Origin: Aquabacterium sp. OR-4
GTDB lineage: Bacteria > Pseudomonadota > Gammaproteobacteria > Burkholderiales > Burkholderiaceae_C
Assembly: GCF_025290835.2 (NCBI RefSeq)
Contig: NZ_JAOCQD020000004.1
Span: 186,001-250,000 of the forward strand
DNA length: 64,000 bases
Direction: 5' to 3'
Shown here: positions 11,083-19,634 of the stretch, in pieces
Position numbering within the stretch: position 1 is the stretch's first letter
How the letters are laid out: each line of letters starts with the position of its first letter
Translations under genes and position numbers: made by a program
Notes under the pieces: model-generated
Told to the model about the DNA's origin: nothing
The model's input: the letters and a program-made list of their open reading frames with translations, nothing else
Database searches by the model: none

Positions 11083-12660
11083 ATGAGCAACACTGCCTTC
11101 GTATCGATCGGCGACCTTCGCAAAGGTCATCAAGCTGTCAGCCCCGTCATTGAAACCGGGGGGGGCTGCGGCACCACCGGCGGCGAGGGCAAGGCCAGCT
11201 GCGGCACCTCGGCCGGCCCCGACGACATGCCCCAGGAGATCTGGGACAAGGTCAAGAACCATCCCTGCTACTCGGAAGAGGCGCACCACCACTACGCCCG
11301 CATGCACGTGGCCGTGGCCCCGGCGTGCAACATCCAGTGCAACTACTGCAATCGCAAGTACGACTGCAGCAATGAAAGCCGCCCCGGCGTGGTGAGCCAG
11401 AAGCTCACGCCCGAGCAGGCGGTGAAGAAGGTGGTGGCCGTTGCCAGCGAGATCCCGCAGATGACGGTGCTGGGCATTGCCGGCCCGGGCGACAGCCTGG
11501 CCAGCCCCACCAAGACCTTTGCCACCTTCAAGATGCTGCAGGAGCAGGCGCCCGACATCAAGCTGTGCCTGTCGACCAATGGCCTGGCCCTGCCGGCGCT
11601 GGTGGACGAGATCTGCAAGTACAACATCGACCACGTCACGATCACCATCAACATGGTCGATCCCGAGGTGGGCGCCAAGATCTACCCGTGGATCTTCTGG
11701 GACCACAAGCGCGTCACCGGCGTCGAGGCCGCCCGCATCCTGCACGAGCAGCAGATGAAGGGCCTGGAGATGCTGACCGCGCGCGGCGTGCTCACCAAGA
11801 TCAACTCGGTGCTGATCCCCGGCATCAACGACGAGCACCTGATCGCCGTGAACCGCGAGGTGAAGAAGCGCGGCGCCTTCCTGCACAACATCATGCCGCT
11901 GATCAGCGAGCCCGAGCATGGCACCTACTTCGGCCTGAACGGCCAGCGCGGCCCCACCGCGCAGGAGTTGAAGGCCGTGCAGGATGCGTGCATGGGTGGC
12001 GCGAACCTGATGCGCCACTGCCGCCAGTGCCGTGCCGATGCCGTGGGCCTGCTGGGCGAAGACCGCTCGGAAGAGTTCACGCTCGACAAGATCGAGCAGA
12101 TGGAAGTGGTGTACGACCTGGACAAGCGCCGCACCTACCAGAACGCGGTGGAGGCCGAGCGCCAGGCCCAGGTGGACGCCAAGCGCGCCGCGCTGGCCAG
12201 CTCGACCATCGACGACGGTGTCGACCCCGACATGAAGGTGCTGGTGGCCGTGGCCACCGAGGGCCATGGCAAGGTCAACCAGCACTTCGGCCACGCCACC
12301 GAGTTCCAGATCTTCGAGGTGAGCCGGGGCGAGGCGCTGTTTGTCGGCCACCGCCGTGTCGACCTGTACTGCCAGGGCGGTTTCGGCGAGGACGAGCAGC
12401 TGCCGTCCATCGTCAACGCCATCAACGACTGCCATGCGGTGCTGGTGTCGAAGATCGGTGCCTGCCCGCGTGACGAGCTCAAGGCCGCCGGCATCGAGCC
12501 GGTGGACCAGTACGCGCACGAGTTCATCGAGAAGGCCGCGCTGAGCTGGTTCAGCGACTACCGCCAGCGCATCGCCAGCGGCGAGATCACGCACCAGGTG
12601 CGTGGTGACGCCAGCATCCGCCAGGGCGCCTACACGGGCGCTGCCGAAGCGGCCGCCTGA
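11083..12660 (+). CDS. nifB: Nitrogenase cofactor biosynthesis protein NifB
   Basis: 525 residues. It is the radical-SAM enzyme that builds NifB-co, the 8Fe core of FeMo-co, inserting carbide from S-adenosylmethionine. The SAM cluster motif CNIQCNYC lies at about residues 86-93, followed by [14 protein letters not shown]; further Cys/His ligands of the K clusters are seen in [11 protein letters not shown] and [10 protein letters not shown]. From about residue 385 a NifX/NafY-like domain follows ([22 protein letters not shown]), the usual two-domain proteobacterial form. It heads the nif maturation operon behind a sigma-54 promoter. Confidence 0.98.
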   Translation: MSNTAFVSIGDLRKGHQAVSPVIETGGGCGTTGGEGKASCGTSAGPDDMPQEIWDKVKNHPCYSEEAHHHYARMHVAVAPACNIQCNYCNRKYDCSNESRPGVVSQKLTPEQAVKKVVAVASEIPQMTVLGIAGPGDSLASPTKTFATFKMLQEQAPDIKLCLSTNGLALPALVDEICKYNIDHVTITINMVDPEVGAKIYPWIFWDHKRVTGVEAARILHEQQMKGLEMLTARGVLTKINSVLIPGINDEHLIAVNREVKKRGAFLHNIMPLISEPEHGTYFGLNGQRGPTAQELKAVQDACMGGANLMRHCRQCRADAVGLLGEDRSEEFTLDKIEQMEVVYDLDKRRTYQNAVEAERQAQVDAKRAALASSTIDDGVDPDMKVLVAVATEGHGKVNQHFGHATEFQIFEVSRGEALFVGHRRVDLYCQGGFGEDEQLPSIVNAINDCHAVLVSKIGACPRDELKAAGIEPVDQYAHEFIEKAALSWFSDYRQRIASGEITHQVRGDASIRQGAYTGAAEAAA

Positions 12661-12723
12661 AGCACATGCCAGCCCCCGGGTCGCTGCGCGACACCTGCCC
12701 CCGGTAGCAGACGCACAGGGGCA

Positions 12724-12758
12724 CTCAGCCGCCCTGGGGCGGCCCGGCGGCGGCTGAG
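12724..12758 (+). terminator. Hairpin between nifB and fdxN
   Basis: Ten-base perfect arms CTCAGCCGCC (12724-12733) and GGCGGCTGAG (12749-12758) with a 15-base loop, followed by a short pyrimidine stretch. No long T run, so it may trim or stabilise mRNA and not end it. Confidence 0.5.
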
Positions 12759-12812
12759 CTCCTTTCGACTTTCCGTCCCTCACCCCGATCGCCCACCTAA
12801 CAGGAGATCACC

Positions 12813-13007
12813 ATGGCCCTCAAGATCATCGCCTCCATGTGCACCGGCTGCTCGGCCTGCGAGCCCGAGTGCCCCAACGTCGCCATCCGCGAGAAGGGCG
12901 GCACCTTCATCATCGACCCGGCCAAGTGCACCGAGTGCGAAGGCCAGTTCGACTCGCCGCAGTGCGTGGCGGTGTGCCCCGTCGACAACTGCATCAAGAA
13001 GGCCTGA
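12813..13007 (+). CDS. fdxN: 2[4Fe-4S] ferredoxin, nif type
   Basis: 64 residues with two cluster motifs: [12 protein letters not shown] at about residues 10-21 and C-x2-C-x8-C-x3-C in the second half ([18 protein letters not shown]), the longer second loop typical of nif-linked FdxN and related ferredoxins. A low-potential electron carrier for NifB or nitrogenase reductase is the expected role. AGGAGATCACC precedes the ATG. Its place right after nifB is classical. Confidence 0.9.
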   Translation: MALKIIASMCTGCSACEPECPNVAIREKGGTFIIDPAKCTECEGQFDSPQCVAVCPVDNCIKKA

Positions 13008-13017
13008 GCCGGCCATT

Positions 13018-13112
13018 GAGCTGCTGCGCAACCCGATCTCGCATCTGCGCTGCTCGCCGTACGGGAGTACGGCTGCGCTGCTCAATGCGACCTCGGGCTG
13101 CTCGCGACGCTC
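13018..13112 (+). repeat. Intergenic hairpin element, family A, copy 1
   Basis: A roughly 95-base element with core GCTCGCCGTACG...GTACGGCTGCGCTGCTC. The inner arms GCCGTAC/GTACGGC form a perfect 7-bp stem around a 4-base loop. Flanks begin CTGCTGCGC and end GCTCGCGAC. The same design recurs at about 42660, 51450 and 54778. Here it fills the gap between fdxN and the IscA-like gene. Confidence 0.85.
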
Positions 13113-13169
13113 ACTGACCGACTCAGCGCGCTGAACATCACCCAACACACCACCCCCCGCGAGACAACC

Positions 13170-13577
13170 ATGCTGCAACCCCAGTTCACCGTCACCGCTG
13201 CCGCCGAGAAGTTCATGCGCCGCATGGTGCGTTTTTCAGAAACGCCGGCCGGCGGCTTTCGCCTGACGGTGACGCCGGGCGGCTGCTCGGGCTACGCCAG
13301 CGAGTTCACGGTCGAGGCCGCGCCGCAGGCCGGTGATGCCGATGTGCTGGTGAACGGCCTGCGCATGTTTCTGCCGGCCGAAAGCCGCCTGCTGCTGGAA
13401 GGCGTGAGCATCGACTTTGCCGACACGCCCACCAAGAGCGGCCTGACCTTCGTGAACCCCAACCAGGCCGCCTGCGGCTGCAGCAGCTCGGGCGATGCTC
13501 CGGCCGCCGCCGCCGCTGCGGCGCCGGCCCAGGCCAGCGTCACGCTGGACTCGATCCGCCGCATGGCCAAGGCCTGA
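13170..13577 (+). CDS. HesB/IscA-type iron-sulfur assembly protein (nif-associated)
   Basis: 135 residues. The A-type carrier fold shows its three Cys ligands: GGCSGYASEF at about residue 36 and the CGCSS pair at about 105. A long Ala-rich linker and a short helix (LDSIRRMAKA) end the protein, beyond the usual 107 residues of IscA. It probably receives or hands on Fe-S clusters made with NifS sulfur. No nifU is present in the window, so this may be the local carrier. Confidence 0.85.
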   Translation: MLQPQFTVTAAAEKFMRRMVRFSETPAGGFRLTVTPGGCSGYASEFTVEAAPQAGDADVLVNGLRMFLPAESRLLLEGVSIDFADTPTKSGLTFVNPNQAACGCSSSGDAPAAAAAAAPAQASVTLDSIRRMAKA

Positions 13578-13590
13578 GGGTCTGTCACCC

Positions 13591-14217
13591 ATGGACGCCG
13601 CCGCCGACCTCGACTTCGACCACGCCGTGCTCGGTGGCGGCCTGCCGCCGCTGGCGGAAGCCGCCTTGTCGGCCGCCGGCCAGCACCGCAGCAGCGACCC
13701 GATGCGCGCGATGGCGCTGCTGATGAAGGCGCAAGACCTGGCGCCCGAGCACCCGGCGGTGCTGATCGCCTTTTACCGCCACCACTTCTACGGCCACCGC
13801 CTGGCCGCCGCGCGCGATGTGGCGCGCCGCGCGCTGGTGGTGGGCGCGCGCTCGCTGGGCCTGCCCGCGCTGTGGCGCGAGGTGCCGCGCACGCCGCTGC
13901 ACCAGCAGCTGGGCCTGGCGCCCGACGCGCTGCGCACCGATGCGCCCAGCCGCTTCTACCTGTTCACGCTCAAGGGCTATGCCTACCTCAGCCTGCGCCT
14001 GGCCGATCTGGCCGAGGCCGGCGAGGCCCTGGCCCAGCTGCGCGCCATCGACCCCGACGACTGGGTGGGCGCGGCGCTGCTGGAAACCGTGCGCCTGCGT
14101 GCGCTGGCCGCCGCCGCCGGTGAAGACATCGACGAGCAGCCCGCACCCGCCGCCGTGTTTGGCGCCGCCGCCTGGGCACGCACGGCACCTGCCGCAGCGT
14201 TGGCCACCGGCGCCTGA
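13591..14217 (+). CDS. Nif-cluster protein with TPR-like helices, unknown function
   Basis: 208 residues, rich in Ala and Leu, mostly predicted helix. Segments such as AMALLMKAQDLAPEHPAVLI and YLSLRLADLAEAGEALAQL with IDPDDWVGAALL resemble tetratricopeptide repeats, suggesting protein binding. The ATG lies 13 bases after the IscA-like gene; the next gene follows after 15 bases. Genes of this type sit between nifB and nifZ in other diazotrophs as far as I recall. Confidence 0.6.
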   Translation: MDAAADLDFDHAVLGGGLPPLAEAALSAAGQHRSSDPMRAMALLMKAQDLAPEHPAVLIAFYRHHFYGHRLAAARDVARRALVVGARSLGLPALWREVPRTPLHQQLGLAPDALRTDAPSRFYLFTLKGYAYLSLRLADLAEAGEALAQLRAIDPDDWVGAALLETVRLRALAAAAGEDIDEQPAPAAVFGAAAWARTAPAAALATGA

Positions 14218-14232
14218 CGAAGGCACATCGTC

Positions 14233-15105
14233 ATGAGCAGTCTGCTGGCACCCACCCTCGCAGCACCGGTGGCCGCGCCGGCAGGCGGCGCCACGGCCGG
14301 CGACATCCCCATCCAGGCCTGGGACGGCACGGCGCTCGATTGCGCCGCCTGCGTGCATGCGGCGCTGCGTCAGGCCGGCGGCTGCGAGCCCGGCCGCTGC
14401 TGCATGCAGGATGCCTACGCACGCCGCATCGACCGCTTCTTCCGCACCCATCCGACGCTGGCCGACGAGCACCTCGCGCATCCGTATTTCGAGGTGCGCG
14501 CCATCGCCGCGCGGCATGCCGACCTGTTCAGGCTGCCGGCCCTGCTGGCCGACCCCGACGAGACGGTGCGCCTGCAGCTGGCACTGCGTGTGCCGCAACG
14601 CCTGCTGGCCCGATTGCGCTGCGATCCGCACCGCGAGGTGCGCATCCGCGTGGCCCAGCGCCTGCCCGACGCCGAGCTGCCCACCATGATGCGCGACGCC
14701 GACTACGACGTGCGCCGCATCATCGCCCGCCGCCTGCCCGAGGCCCTGCTGCCGATCATGCTGCACGACGTGGACACCCAGGTGCGCGTGGAGGTGGCCC
14801 GCCGCGTGCCCATGCCCGCGCTGTGGCGCATGGTGGAAGACGCCGACGCCGAGGTGCGCCGCGTGGTGGCCGAGCGCCTGCCCGCGCCGCTGCTGCAGCC
14901 GCTGGCCCTCGACCCCGACTTTCTGGTGCGCTGGACGGTGGCCGGCCGCGCCGTGGGCCCGCTGCTCGAGCAGCTGCGCCACGACGCCGACGCCGAGGTG
15001 CGCGCCCAGGCCGAGGCCCGCCTGGCGGTGCTGGGTGCGGCGGCGTCCAACCCATGCACTTCTTCTTCACCCACCCCTTCCGACGACGAGGCCAACCATG
15101 GCTGA
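14233..15105 (+). CDS. Leucine-rich-variant (LRV) protein with N-terminal 4Fe-4S motif
   Basis: 290 residues. Near residues 36-58 is a Cys-rich segment, CAACVHAALRQAGGCEPG followed by RCC, matching the Fe-S domain of the Azotobacter vinelandii LRV protein. From about residue 80 come about eight 24-residue helical repeats of the form DPDxxVRLxLAxRxP, rich in VR and LL. The family is nif-linked but without an established role; a scaffold for cluster or protein binding is likely. Its end overlaps the nifZ start by eight bases. Confidence 0.8.
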   Translation: MSSLLAPTLAAPVAAPAGGATAGDIPIQAWDGTALDCAACVHAALRQAGGCEPGRCCMQDAYARRIDRFFRTHPTLADEHLAHPYFEVRAIAARHADLFRLPALLADPDETVRLQLALRVPQRLLARLRCDPHREVRIRVAQRLPDAELPTMMRDADYDVRRIIARRLPEALLPIMLHDVDTQVRVEVARRVPMPALWRMVEDADAEVRRVVAERLPAPLLQPLALDPDFLVRWTVAGRAVGPLLEQLRHDADAEVRAQAEARLAVLGAAASNPCTSSSPTPSDDEANHG

Positions 15106-15454
15106 CATTGCCCGTGACGACGACGCCGTCGAGATCGCCAGCCCGCCGCGCTTCACGATGGGCGAGCGTGTGCTCAGCCGCAGCGTGATCCGCAACGACG
15201 GCACCTACAACGGCAAGGACATCGGCGAGGTGCTGGTGCACAAGGGCGAGATCGGCTTCGTGCGCTCGATCGGCACCTTTCTGCAGCAGTTCTACATCTA
15301 CGCGGTCGAGTTCGTCGACTCGGGCCACCGCGTGGGCATGCGCGCCAAGGAGCTGTGCACGCTGGACAACCTGCCACCCGAGGTGGTGGCGCAGCTGACC
15401 CAGCGCTTCGGCGAAGACGCCGAGCTGCTGCACGCCCGCGCCGACGCGTCCTGA
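15098..15454 (+). CDS. nifZ: Nitrogen fixation protein NifZ
   Basis: 118 residues. Family features are FTMGERVLSRSVIRNDGTYNG, GEVLVHKGEIGFVRSIGTFLQ and YIYAVEFVDSGHRVGMRAKEL. NifZ helps the second P-cluster form in NifDK and occurs with nifB in many clusters. The start ATG lies within the tail of the LRV gene (ATGGCTGA), pointing to coupled translation. Confidence 0.9.
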   Translation: MADIARDDDAVEIASPPRFTMGERVLSRSVIRNDGTYNGKDIGEVLVHKGEIGFVRSIGTFLQQFYIYAVEFVDSGHRVGMRAKELCTLDNLPPEVVAQLTQRFGEDAELLHARADAS

Positions 15455-15502
15455 CCCGCCCCCTCCGCCCGCCACCACTGCCCGCCACCGAAAGCCGCCA
15501 CC

Positions 15503-15808
15503 ATGATGATCGAACCGCGCGCCGCCAAGTACCCCTGGGGCATGGAAGTGATTGCCGCCGTCGACCTCTACAACGACGGCAGCCTGCCCGAGGTGCCCGA
15601 AGACCAGCTGGTGATCGTGGCTGGCGGCCCGGGCGAGATCGTGCAGATCGGCCACCACACCGAGGCCAATGTGCCGCTGTACATGGTCGATTTCGGCATC
15701 GTGGTGCTGGGCTGCACCGAAGAAGAGATCCTGCCCGCCGGCAGCGCCGCGGCCAAGGCCCTGCTGGCTGGCGAGGCGCCGGCCGCCGCCACCGGGGTCG
15801 ATGCATGA
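15503..15808 (+). CDS. Second NifZ-family protein
   Basis: 101 residues, 48 bases after nifZ. It keeps the NifZ pattern (YPWGMEVIAAVDLYNDGSLPE, GGPGEIVQIGHHTEANVPLYMVDF, GCTEEEI) but diverges from the first copy and lacks the RNDGTY form. Tandem NifZ paralogues are seen in some betaproteobacteria. Whether the two act on different P-clusters or form a heteromer is unknown. Confidence 0.8.
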   Translation: MMIEPRAAKYPWGMEVIAAVDLYNDGSLPEVPEDQLVIVAGGPGEIVQIGHHTEANVPLYMVDFGIVVLGCTEEEILPAGSAAAKALLAGEAPAAATGVDA

Positions 15809-15883
15809 AACACCCGGCGGCAATGGGCGCGAGCGGGCCGAGCGCCGGGCCGCTCCCTGCCGGCCCGCTTTTCCCAAGGGGGA

Positions 15884-15907
15884 TCGTCCCATGGATCCAT
15901 GGGACGA
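15884..15907. promoter_or_regulatory. 24-bp perfect palindrome
   Basis: A perfect inverted repeat without loop, TCGTCCCATGGA and its exact complement, ending ten bases before the next start codon. It could be a dimeric repressor site, or in RNA a hairpin close to the ribosome site GAGGGG at 15907-15912. Confidence 0.6.
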
Positions 15908-15916
15908 GGGGCTCAC

Positions 15917-16258
15917 ATGACCACGGGCATGGCCGCGCTGTTCGATCTGGACTGGCAGCGCATCGTGCGCGCCCTGCCCGGCCGCGAGCGCTACAAGTAC
16001 GTGCAGCCACGCGTCGAGCGCGAAGGCACGGGCTGGAAGATCGTCAGCCCCAACTGCTCACGCAACATCGACCCCGAGGGCGGCGAGATCGACATCGCCT
16101 GGTTCGAGCCCGATGCGCAAGCCGCCACCCAGGGCCGCTGGCGCCTGCATGCGCGCGACCACACCGCCGCGTGCTGGGTGCTCAGCCGCAGCGATCTCAC
16201 GCTGCCCCAGGCCATCACGCTGGTGTGCACCGACACCCAGCGCAGCTACTGGCGCTAG
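15917..16258 (+). CDS. Conserved nif-cluster protein of unknown function
   Basis: 113 residues. The fold seems mixed alpha/beta with a pattern RYKYVQPRVEREGTGWKIVSP, NCSRNIDPEGGEIDIAWF and ending LVCTDTQRSYWR. One Cys (NCSRNID) looks conserved in kind. GAGGGG precedes the chosen ATG by about five bases; an ATG six codons upstream lies inside the palindrome. It sits between nifZ and nifS and is probably co-transcribed. No function is known to me. Confidence 0.65.
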   Translation: MTTGMAALFDLDWQRIVRALPGRERYKYVQPRVEREGTGWKIVSPNCSRNIDPEGGEIDIAWFEPDAQAATQGRWRLHARDHTAACWVLSRSDLTLPQAITLVCTDTQRSYWR

Positions 16259-16276
16259 CCGCTGAAAGACGCGGCC

Positions 16277-17521
16277 ATGACTGCCCCCCAGGTCATCCCC
16301 CAGGACCCGAGCCCCGCCATGATCTACCTCGACCACAACGCCACCACCGAGCCGGCACCCGAGGCCATCGTCGAGATGGTCGACGCGATGGAACGCGCCT
16401 GGGCCAACCCCTCGTCGATGCATGTGCCCGGCCAGGCCGCGCGCAGCCTGCTGGCCGATGCCCGCACCCGCGTGGCGCGCTTTCTGGGCTGCGCCGGTGC
16501 CGAGCTGGTGTTCACCAGCGGCGCCACCGAGTCCAACACCATGGCCATCCTGGGCGCGCTGGCCGCACGCCGGGCCGAAGGCCGCACGCGCCTGCTGCTC
16601 TCGGCGGTGGAGCATCCCGGCCTGCTGGCGCTGGCCGCCCGGCTGGAGGCCGAGGGCGTGCCGGTCAGCCGCATCCCCGTTGACCGCCAGGGCCGCATCG
16701 ACCTGGCCGCCGCGCAGGCCCTGCTGGGCCCCGATGTGGCGGTGATCAGCGTGATGGGCGCCAACAACGAGACCGGCGTGCGCATGCCGCTGGCCGAGCT
16801 GCAGGCGCTGGCCCGCGGCTGCGGCGCCTGGCTGCATGTGGATGCCACGCAGCTGGTGGCCAAGGCGCCGCTGCACTTCGCCACCAGCGGCATCGAGCTG
16901 ATGAGCGTCTCGGCGCACAAGCTGCACGGCCCCAAGGGCGTGGGCGCGCTGCTGGTGCGCAAGGGCCTGGCCCTGCCCTCGCTGCTGAACGGCCGCCAGG
17001 AGCGCCAGCGCCGCGGCGGCACCGAGAACACGCCGGGCATCGCCGGCTTTGCCGCGGCCTGCGACCGCGCCGCGATGACCCTGGCCGACGACATCGCCCG
17101 CATGGCCGCGCTGCGCGACCGCCTGCAGGCCGAGCTGCTGCGCACGCTGCCGGCGGTGCATGTCTATGGCGCCCAGGCCGAGCGCCTGCCCAACACCTTG
17201 TGCGTGCGCTTCGGCCCGCTGCACAGCGACCCGGTGCTGGGCAAGCTCGAGCGCGCCGGCGTGATGGTGTCGTCGGGCGCCGCCTGCACCGCCGCCGGCA
17301 CCGCGCCCTCGCATGTGCTGCTGGCCATGGGCGAGACGGCCGAGCAGGCGCAGTCGGGCATCCGCTTCTCGCTGGGCCGCGACACCACGGCCGCCGAGAT
17401 CGAGGCCACCGTGGCCGCGGTCTACCGCGCCGTGGGCCCGATGCTGGGCGCCGCCGGCCTGGCGGTGCCCGAGTTCAGCACCAGCCCGCAACCGGCCCTC
17501 GCCGACGCGATGGCGGCCTGA
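16277..17521 (+). CDS. nifS: Cysteine desulfurase NifS
   Basis: 414 residues from the first ATG, but the family usually begins at the internal MIYLDHNATT, here codon 15 (16319), which may be the real start. PLP enzyme class V: HVDATQ near residue 195, the PLP-Lys motif SVSAHKLHGPKGVG near 213-226, and the catalytic Cys loop SSGAACTAAG near 331-340. It releases sulfur from cysteine as a persulfide for nitrogenase clusters. A NifU partner is not in the window. Confidence 0.95.
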   Translation: MTAPQVIPQDPSPAMIYLDHNATTEPAPEAIVEMVDAMERAWANPSSMHVPGQAARSLLADARTRVARFLGCAGAELVFTSGATESNTMAILGALAARRAEGRTRLLLSAVEHPGLLALAARLEAEGVPVSRIPVDRQGRIDLAAAQALLGPDVAVISVMGANNETGVRMPLAELQALARGCGAWLHVDATQLVAKAPLHFATSGIELMSVSAHKLHGPKGVGALLVRKGLALPSLLNGRQERQRRGGTENTPGIAGFAAACDRAAMTLADDIARMAALRDRLQAELLRTLPAVHVYGAQAERLPNTLCVRFGPLHSDPVLGKLERAGVMVSSGAACTAAGTAPSHVLLAMGETAEQAQSGIRFSLGRDTTAAEIEATVAAVYRAVGPMLGAAGLAVPEFSTSPQPALADAMAA

Positions 17522-17603
17522 ACCGCCGGATCTGCCTGAACCGCCTGAGCCGCCTGAGCTGCCCGCACCGAATTCCTGAAACCGCCAACGCCGAGGTTCC
17601 CCC

Positions 17604-17816
17604 ATGAAAGTGATGATGCGCCGCAATGCCGCCGGAGTGCTCTCGGCCTATGTGCCCAAGAAAGACCTGGAGGAGCCGGTGGTCGAGCAGGAGAAGCCCG
17701 GCCTGTGGGGCGGCAACGTCACGCTGGCCAATGGCTGGGTGCTGGCCATGCCCGAGATGGCCGAGGGCACCACGCTGCCGATCACCGTCGAGGCCAAGCG
17801 CCTCTCGGGCGACTGA
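17604..17816 (+). CDS. nifT: Nitrogen fixation protein NifT/FixU
   Basis: 70 residues matching the small NifT family: MKVMMRRNAAGVLSAYVPKKDLEEPV, then WGGNVTLANGW and LPITVEAKRLSGD. Function is unclear; deletion has little effect in Klebsiella and Azotobacter. GAGG precedes the start. Next gene begins 14 bases later. Confidence 0.92.
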   Translation: MKVMMRRNAAGVLSAYVPKKDLEEPVVEQEKPGLWGGNVTLANGWVLAMPEMAEGTTLPITVEAKRLSGD

Positions 17817-17830
17817 ACGGGCGGCCGGTC

Positions 17831-18118
17831 ATGGACACCGCCACCGCCCCTGCCGCTCTCACCTGGGACGCCCCCACGCTGGCCGAGGCCCTGCAGCTGG
17901 CCGATGCCGCCAGCACCGTGCGCGAGGCCGCCGCCGCGCTGCGCCAGCGCTTTGCCCCGCTGCGCGTGGTGGTGGTTGATGCCTTCGACATGCGCGGTGA
18001 ATCACCGGCCATCGCCGGCACGCGCCGCGCGCTGTTTTTCGGCAGCAGCGACGGCCATTGCTGGCAGGTGACGCAGGACCCGGCCCAGGTGTCGGGCCTG
18101 TTCGTCGTTGACCGCTGA
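17831..18118 (+). CDS. Small nif-associated protein (possibly DUF6129)
   Basis: 95 residues. An Ala-rich N-terminal helix (LTWDAPTLAEALQLADAA) is followed by a strand-rich second half, LRVVVVDAFDMRGESPA and ALFFGSSDGHCWQVTQDPAQ, ending in FVVDR. I recall similar 80-100 residue proteins next to nifT, but the family number is from memory. It closes the tight run from nifB; a family B hairpin element follows directly. Confidence 0.55.
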   Translation: MDTATAPAALTWDAPTLAEALQLADAASTVREAAAALRQRFAPLRVVVVDAFDMRGESPAIAGTRRALFFGSSDGHCWQVTQDPAQVSGLFVVDR

Positions 18119-18123
18119 CATGA

Positions 18124-18215
18124 GCACGCCCCGAAGCGCCTTCGGCGCCTCCCCCCAGGGGGCACCGCCAGCGGCCCGGCGGAGCCGGCTCCGCGGCGGC
18201 CGCTGGCTTGCGCCT
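18124..18215. repeat. Intergenic hairpin element, family B, copy 1
   Basis: Composite of three inverted repeats: AAGCGCCTTCGGCGCCT, then CCCCCAGGGGG, then CCAGCGGCC ... GGCCGCTGG. The same order recurs at 19496 and 55653. It may serve as terminator after the nifB-nifT run. Confidence 0.8.
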
Positions 18216-18271
18216 GATTCGTGCGGGGTGGGTGCCGCTTCACAGCACCGAATGTTTGACCGAGGCCAGCC

Positions 18272-19489
18272 ATGAGCGCACTGCCCGCCGCCGACCTGCC
18301 CACCGAGGCACAAGGTGAAGAGGAATACGAAGAGATCGGCCTGCCCGAAGACGGCCTGCTGCTGAGCGACCCCGACATCAGCGAGGTCGAGCTCACGCTG
18401 GTGAGCCGCGCGCTGCAGCAGCCGCGCCTGTCGGCCGGCGCGATGGTCGAGCACTTCGAGGAGGCCTTTGCCGCCAGCCTGGGCCGCCAGCACGCCGTGT
18501 CGGTGGCCAGCGGCACGCTGGGCATCTGGCTGGTGCTGCGCGCCATGGGCATCGGCCCGGGCGCCGAGGTCATCGCCTCGCCCTATGGCTGGCACCAGGT
18601 GGCACACGCGGCCACGCTGGTGGGCGCCAGGCTGGTGTTCAGTGACATCAACTACTGGACCGGCTGCCTTGACCCGGTGCGCGCCGCAACCCAGCTCACG
18701 CCGGCCACCAAGGCCATCATCGCCGGCAATGTCAACGGTCACCCGGCCGACTGGGCCGGCCTGCGCGAGCTGGCCACCGCCCATGGCGTGGCGCTGATCG
18801 AGGACAGCACCGAGTCCATCGGCTCGCGCTTTCGCGGCCAGCTGGTGGGCCGCTTTGGCGACGCCTCGGTGTTCGACTTCTCGCAACCCTCGGCGCTGTG
18901 CTGCGGCGAGGGCGGCGTGATCGTCACCGACGACGACACGCTGGCCATGGAGCTGCGCTACCTGCGCGGCCGCAACATCAGCGACCGGCGCTCGGTGTCG
19001 GTGGGCTCGCGCGTGCCGCTGCAGGCCGCAATGAGCGAGCCCACCGCGGCGCTGGCGGCCGGCCAGCTGGCGCGGCTGCCCGAGATCCTGGCGCGGCGCA
19101 AGGCGGTGGAGGCGCTGTACCTCGAGCAGATGCAGAGCTTCGAGGGCATCAAGCCGCCGTATGTGGCGGTGGATGTCGACGAAGTGCACTGGATGCTGTT
19201 TCTGGTGCACCTGGGCAAGCGCTTCACCGTCAGCGCCTGCCAGCAGATCATCGATGACCTGGCCACCGAGGAGATCGAGTCGGCCCTGTTCTGCCAGCCG
19301 CTGCACCAGCAGTTCGCCTACCAGCAACAGGGCTGGCACCGCGGCCAGTTTCCGCTCACCGAGCGCATCGCCGATCGCGCGATCGCCCTGCCCTTCCACG
19401 GCCACCTCACGCCCGACCACGTGCAGTTCATCGTCAAGACGATGAAGGACTCGTCGATCAACGTCGGCGCCGGCGCTGCAATTTATTGA
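18272..19489 (+). CDS. DegT/DnrJ/EryC1-fold protein with Ser in place of the PLP lysine
   Basis: 405 residues with the fold-type I aminotransferase layout: ASGTLGIWL near 72, EDSTESIGSRFRGQLVGRFG near 176-195, then VFDFSQPSALCCGEGG at 200-215. In DegT enzymes this last segment reads like SFHAIKNITCAEGG, with Lys binding PLP. Here the aligned residue is Ser207, so ordinary transamination is unlikely. An acidic N-terminal extension (EAQGEEEYEEIGLPEDG) precedes the domain. It opens an eight-gene run with the SIR2-like gene, framed by two family B repeats. Confidence 0.75.
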   Translation: MSALPAADLPTEAQGEEEYEEIGLPEDGLLLSDPDISEVELTLVSRALQQPRLSAGAMVEHFEEAFAASLGRQHAVSVASGTLGIWLVLRAMGIGPGAEVIASPYGWHQVAHAATLVGARLVFSDINYWTGCLDPVRAATQLTPATKAIIAGNVNGHPADWAGLRELATAHGVALIEDSTESIGSRFRGQLVGRFGDASVFDFSQPSALCCGEGGVIVTDDDTLAMELRYLRGRNISDRRSVSVGSRVPLQAAMSEPTAALAAGQLARLPEILARRKAVEALYLEQMQSFEGIKPPYVAVDVDEVHWMLFLVHLGKRFTVSACQQIIDDLATEEIESALFCQPLHQQFAYQQQGWHRGQFPLTERIADRAIALPFHGHLTPDHVQFIVKTMKDSSINVGAGAAIY

Positions 19490-19495
19490 CCCACC

Positions 19496-19577
19496 CCCGA
19501 AGCGCCTGCGGCGCCTCCCCCTCGAGGGGGCGCCACCAGCGGCCCGGCAGGGCCGGTTCCGCGGTGGCCGCTGGGTC
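19496..19577. repeat. Intergenic hairpin element, family B, copy 2
   Basis: Begins CCCCGAAGCGCCTGCGGCGC, includes the CCCCCTCGAGGGGG palindrome and the CCAGCGGCC ... GGCCGCTGG arms. It fills the gap between the DegT-like and SIR2-like genes. Confidence 0.85.
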
Positions 19578-19634
19578 AGATCGGTGCAATGCGATGCACC
19601 GGAGAGTTTGAGAACACTGTCAGAAGGATTCGAA

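Noticed and set aside
10762..12783. 673-codon minus-strand frame over nifB
   Set aside because: nifB on the plus strand is unmistakable; the antisense product shows no domain.
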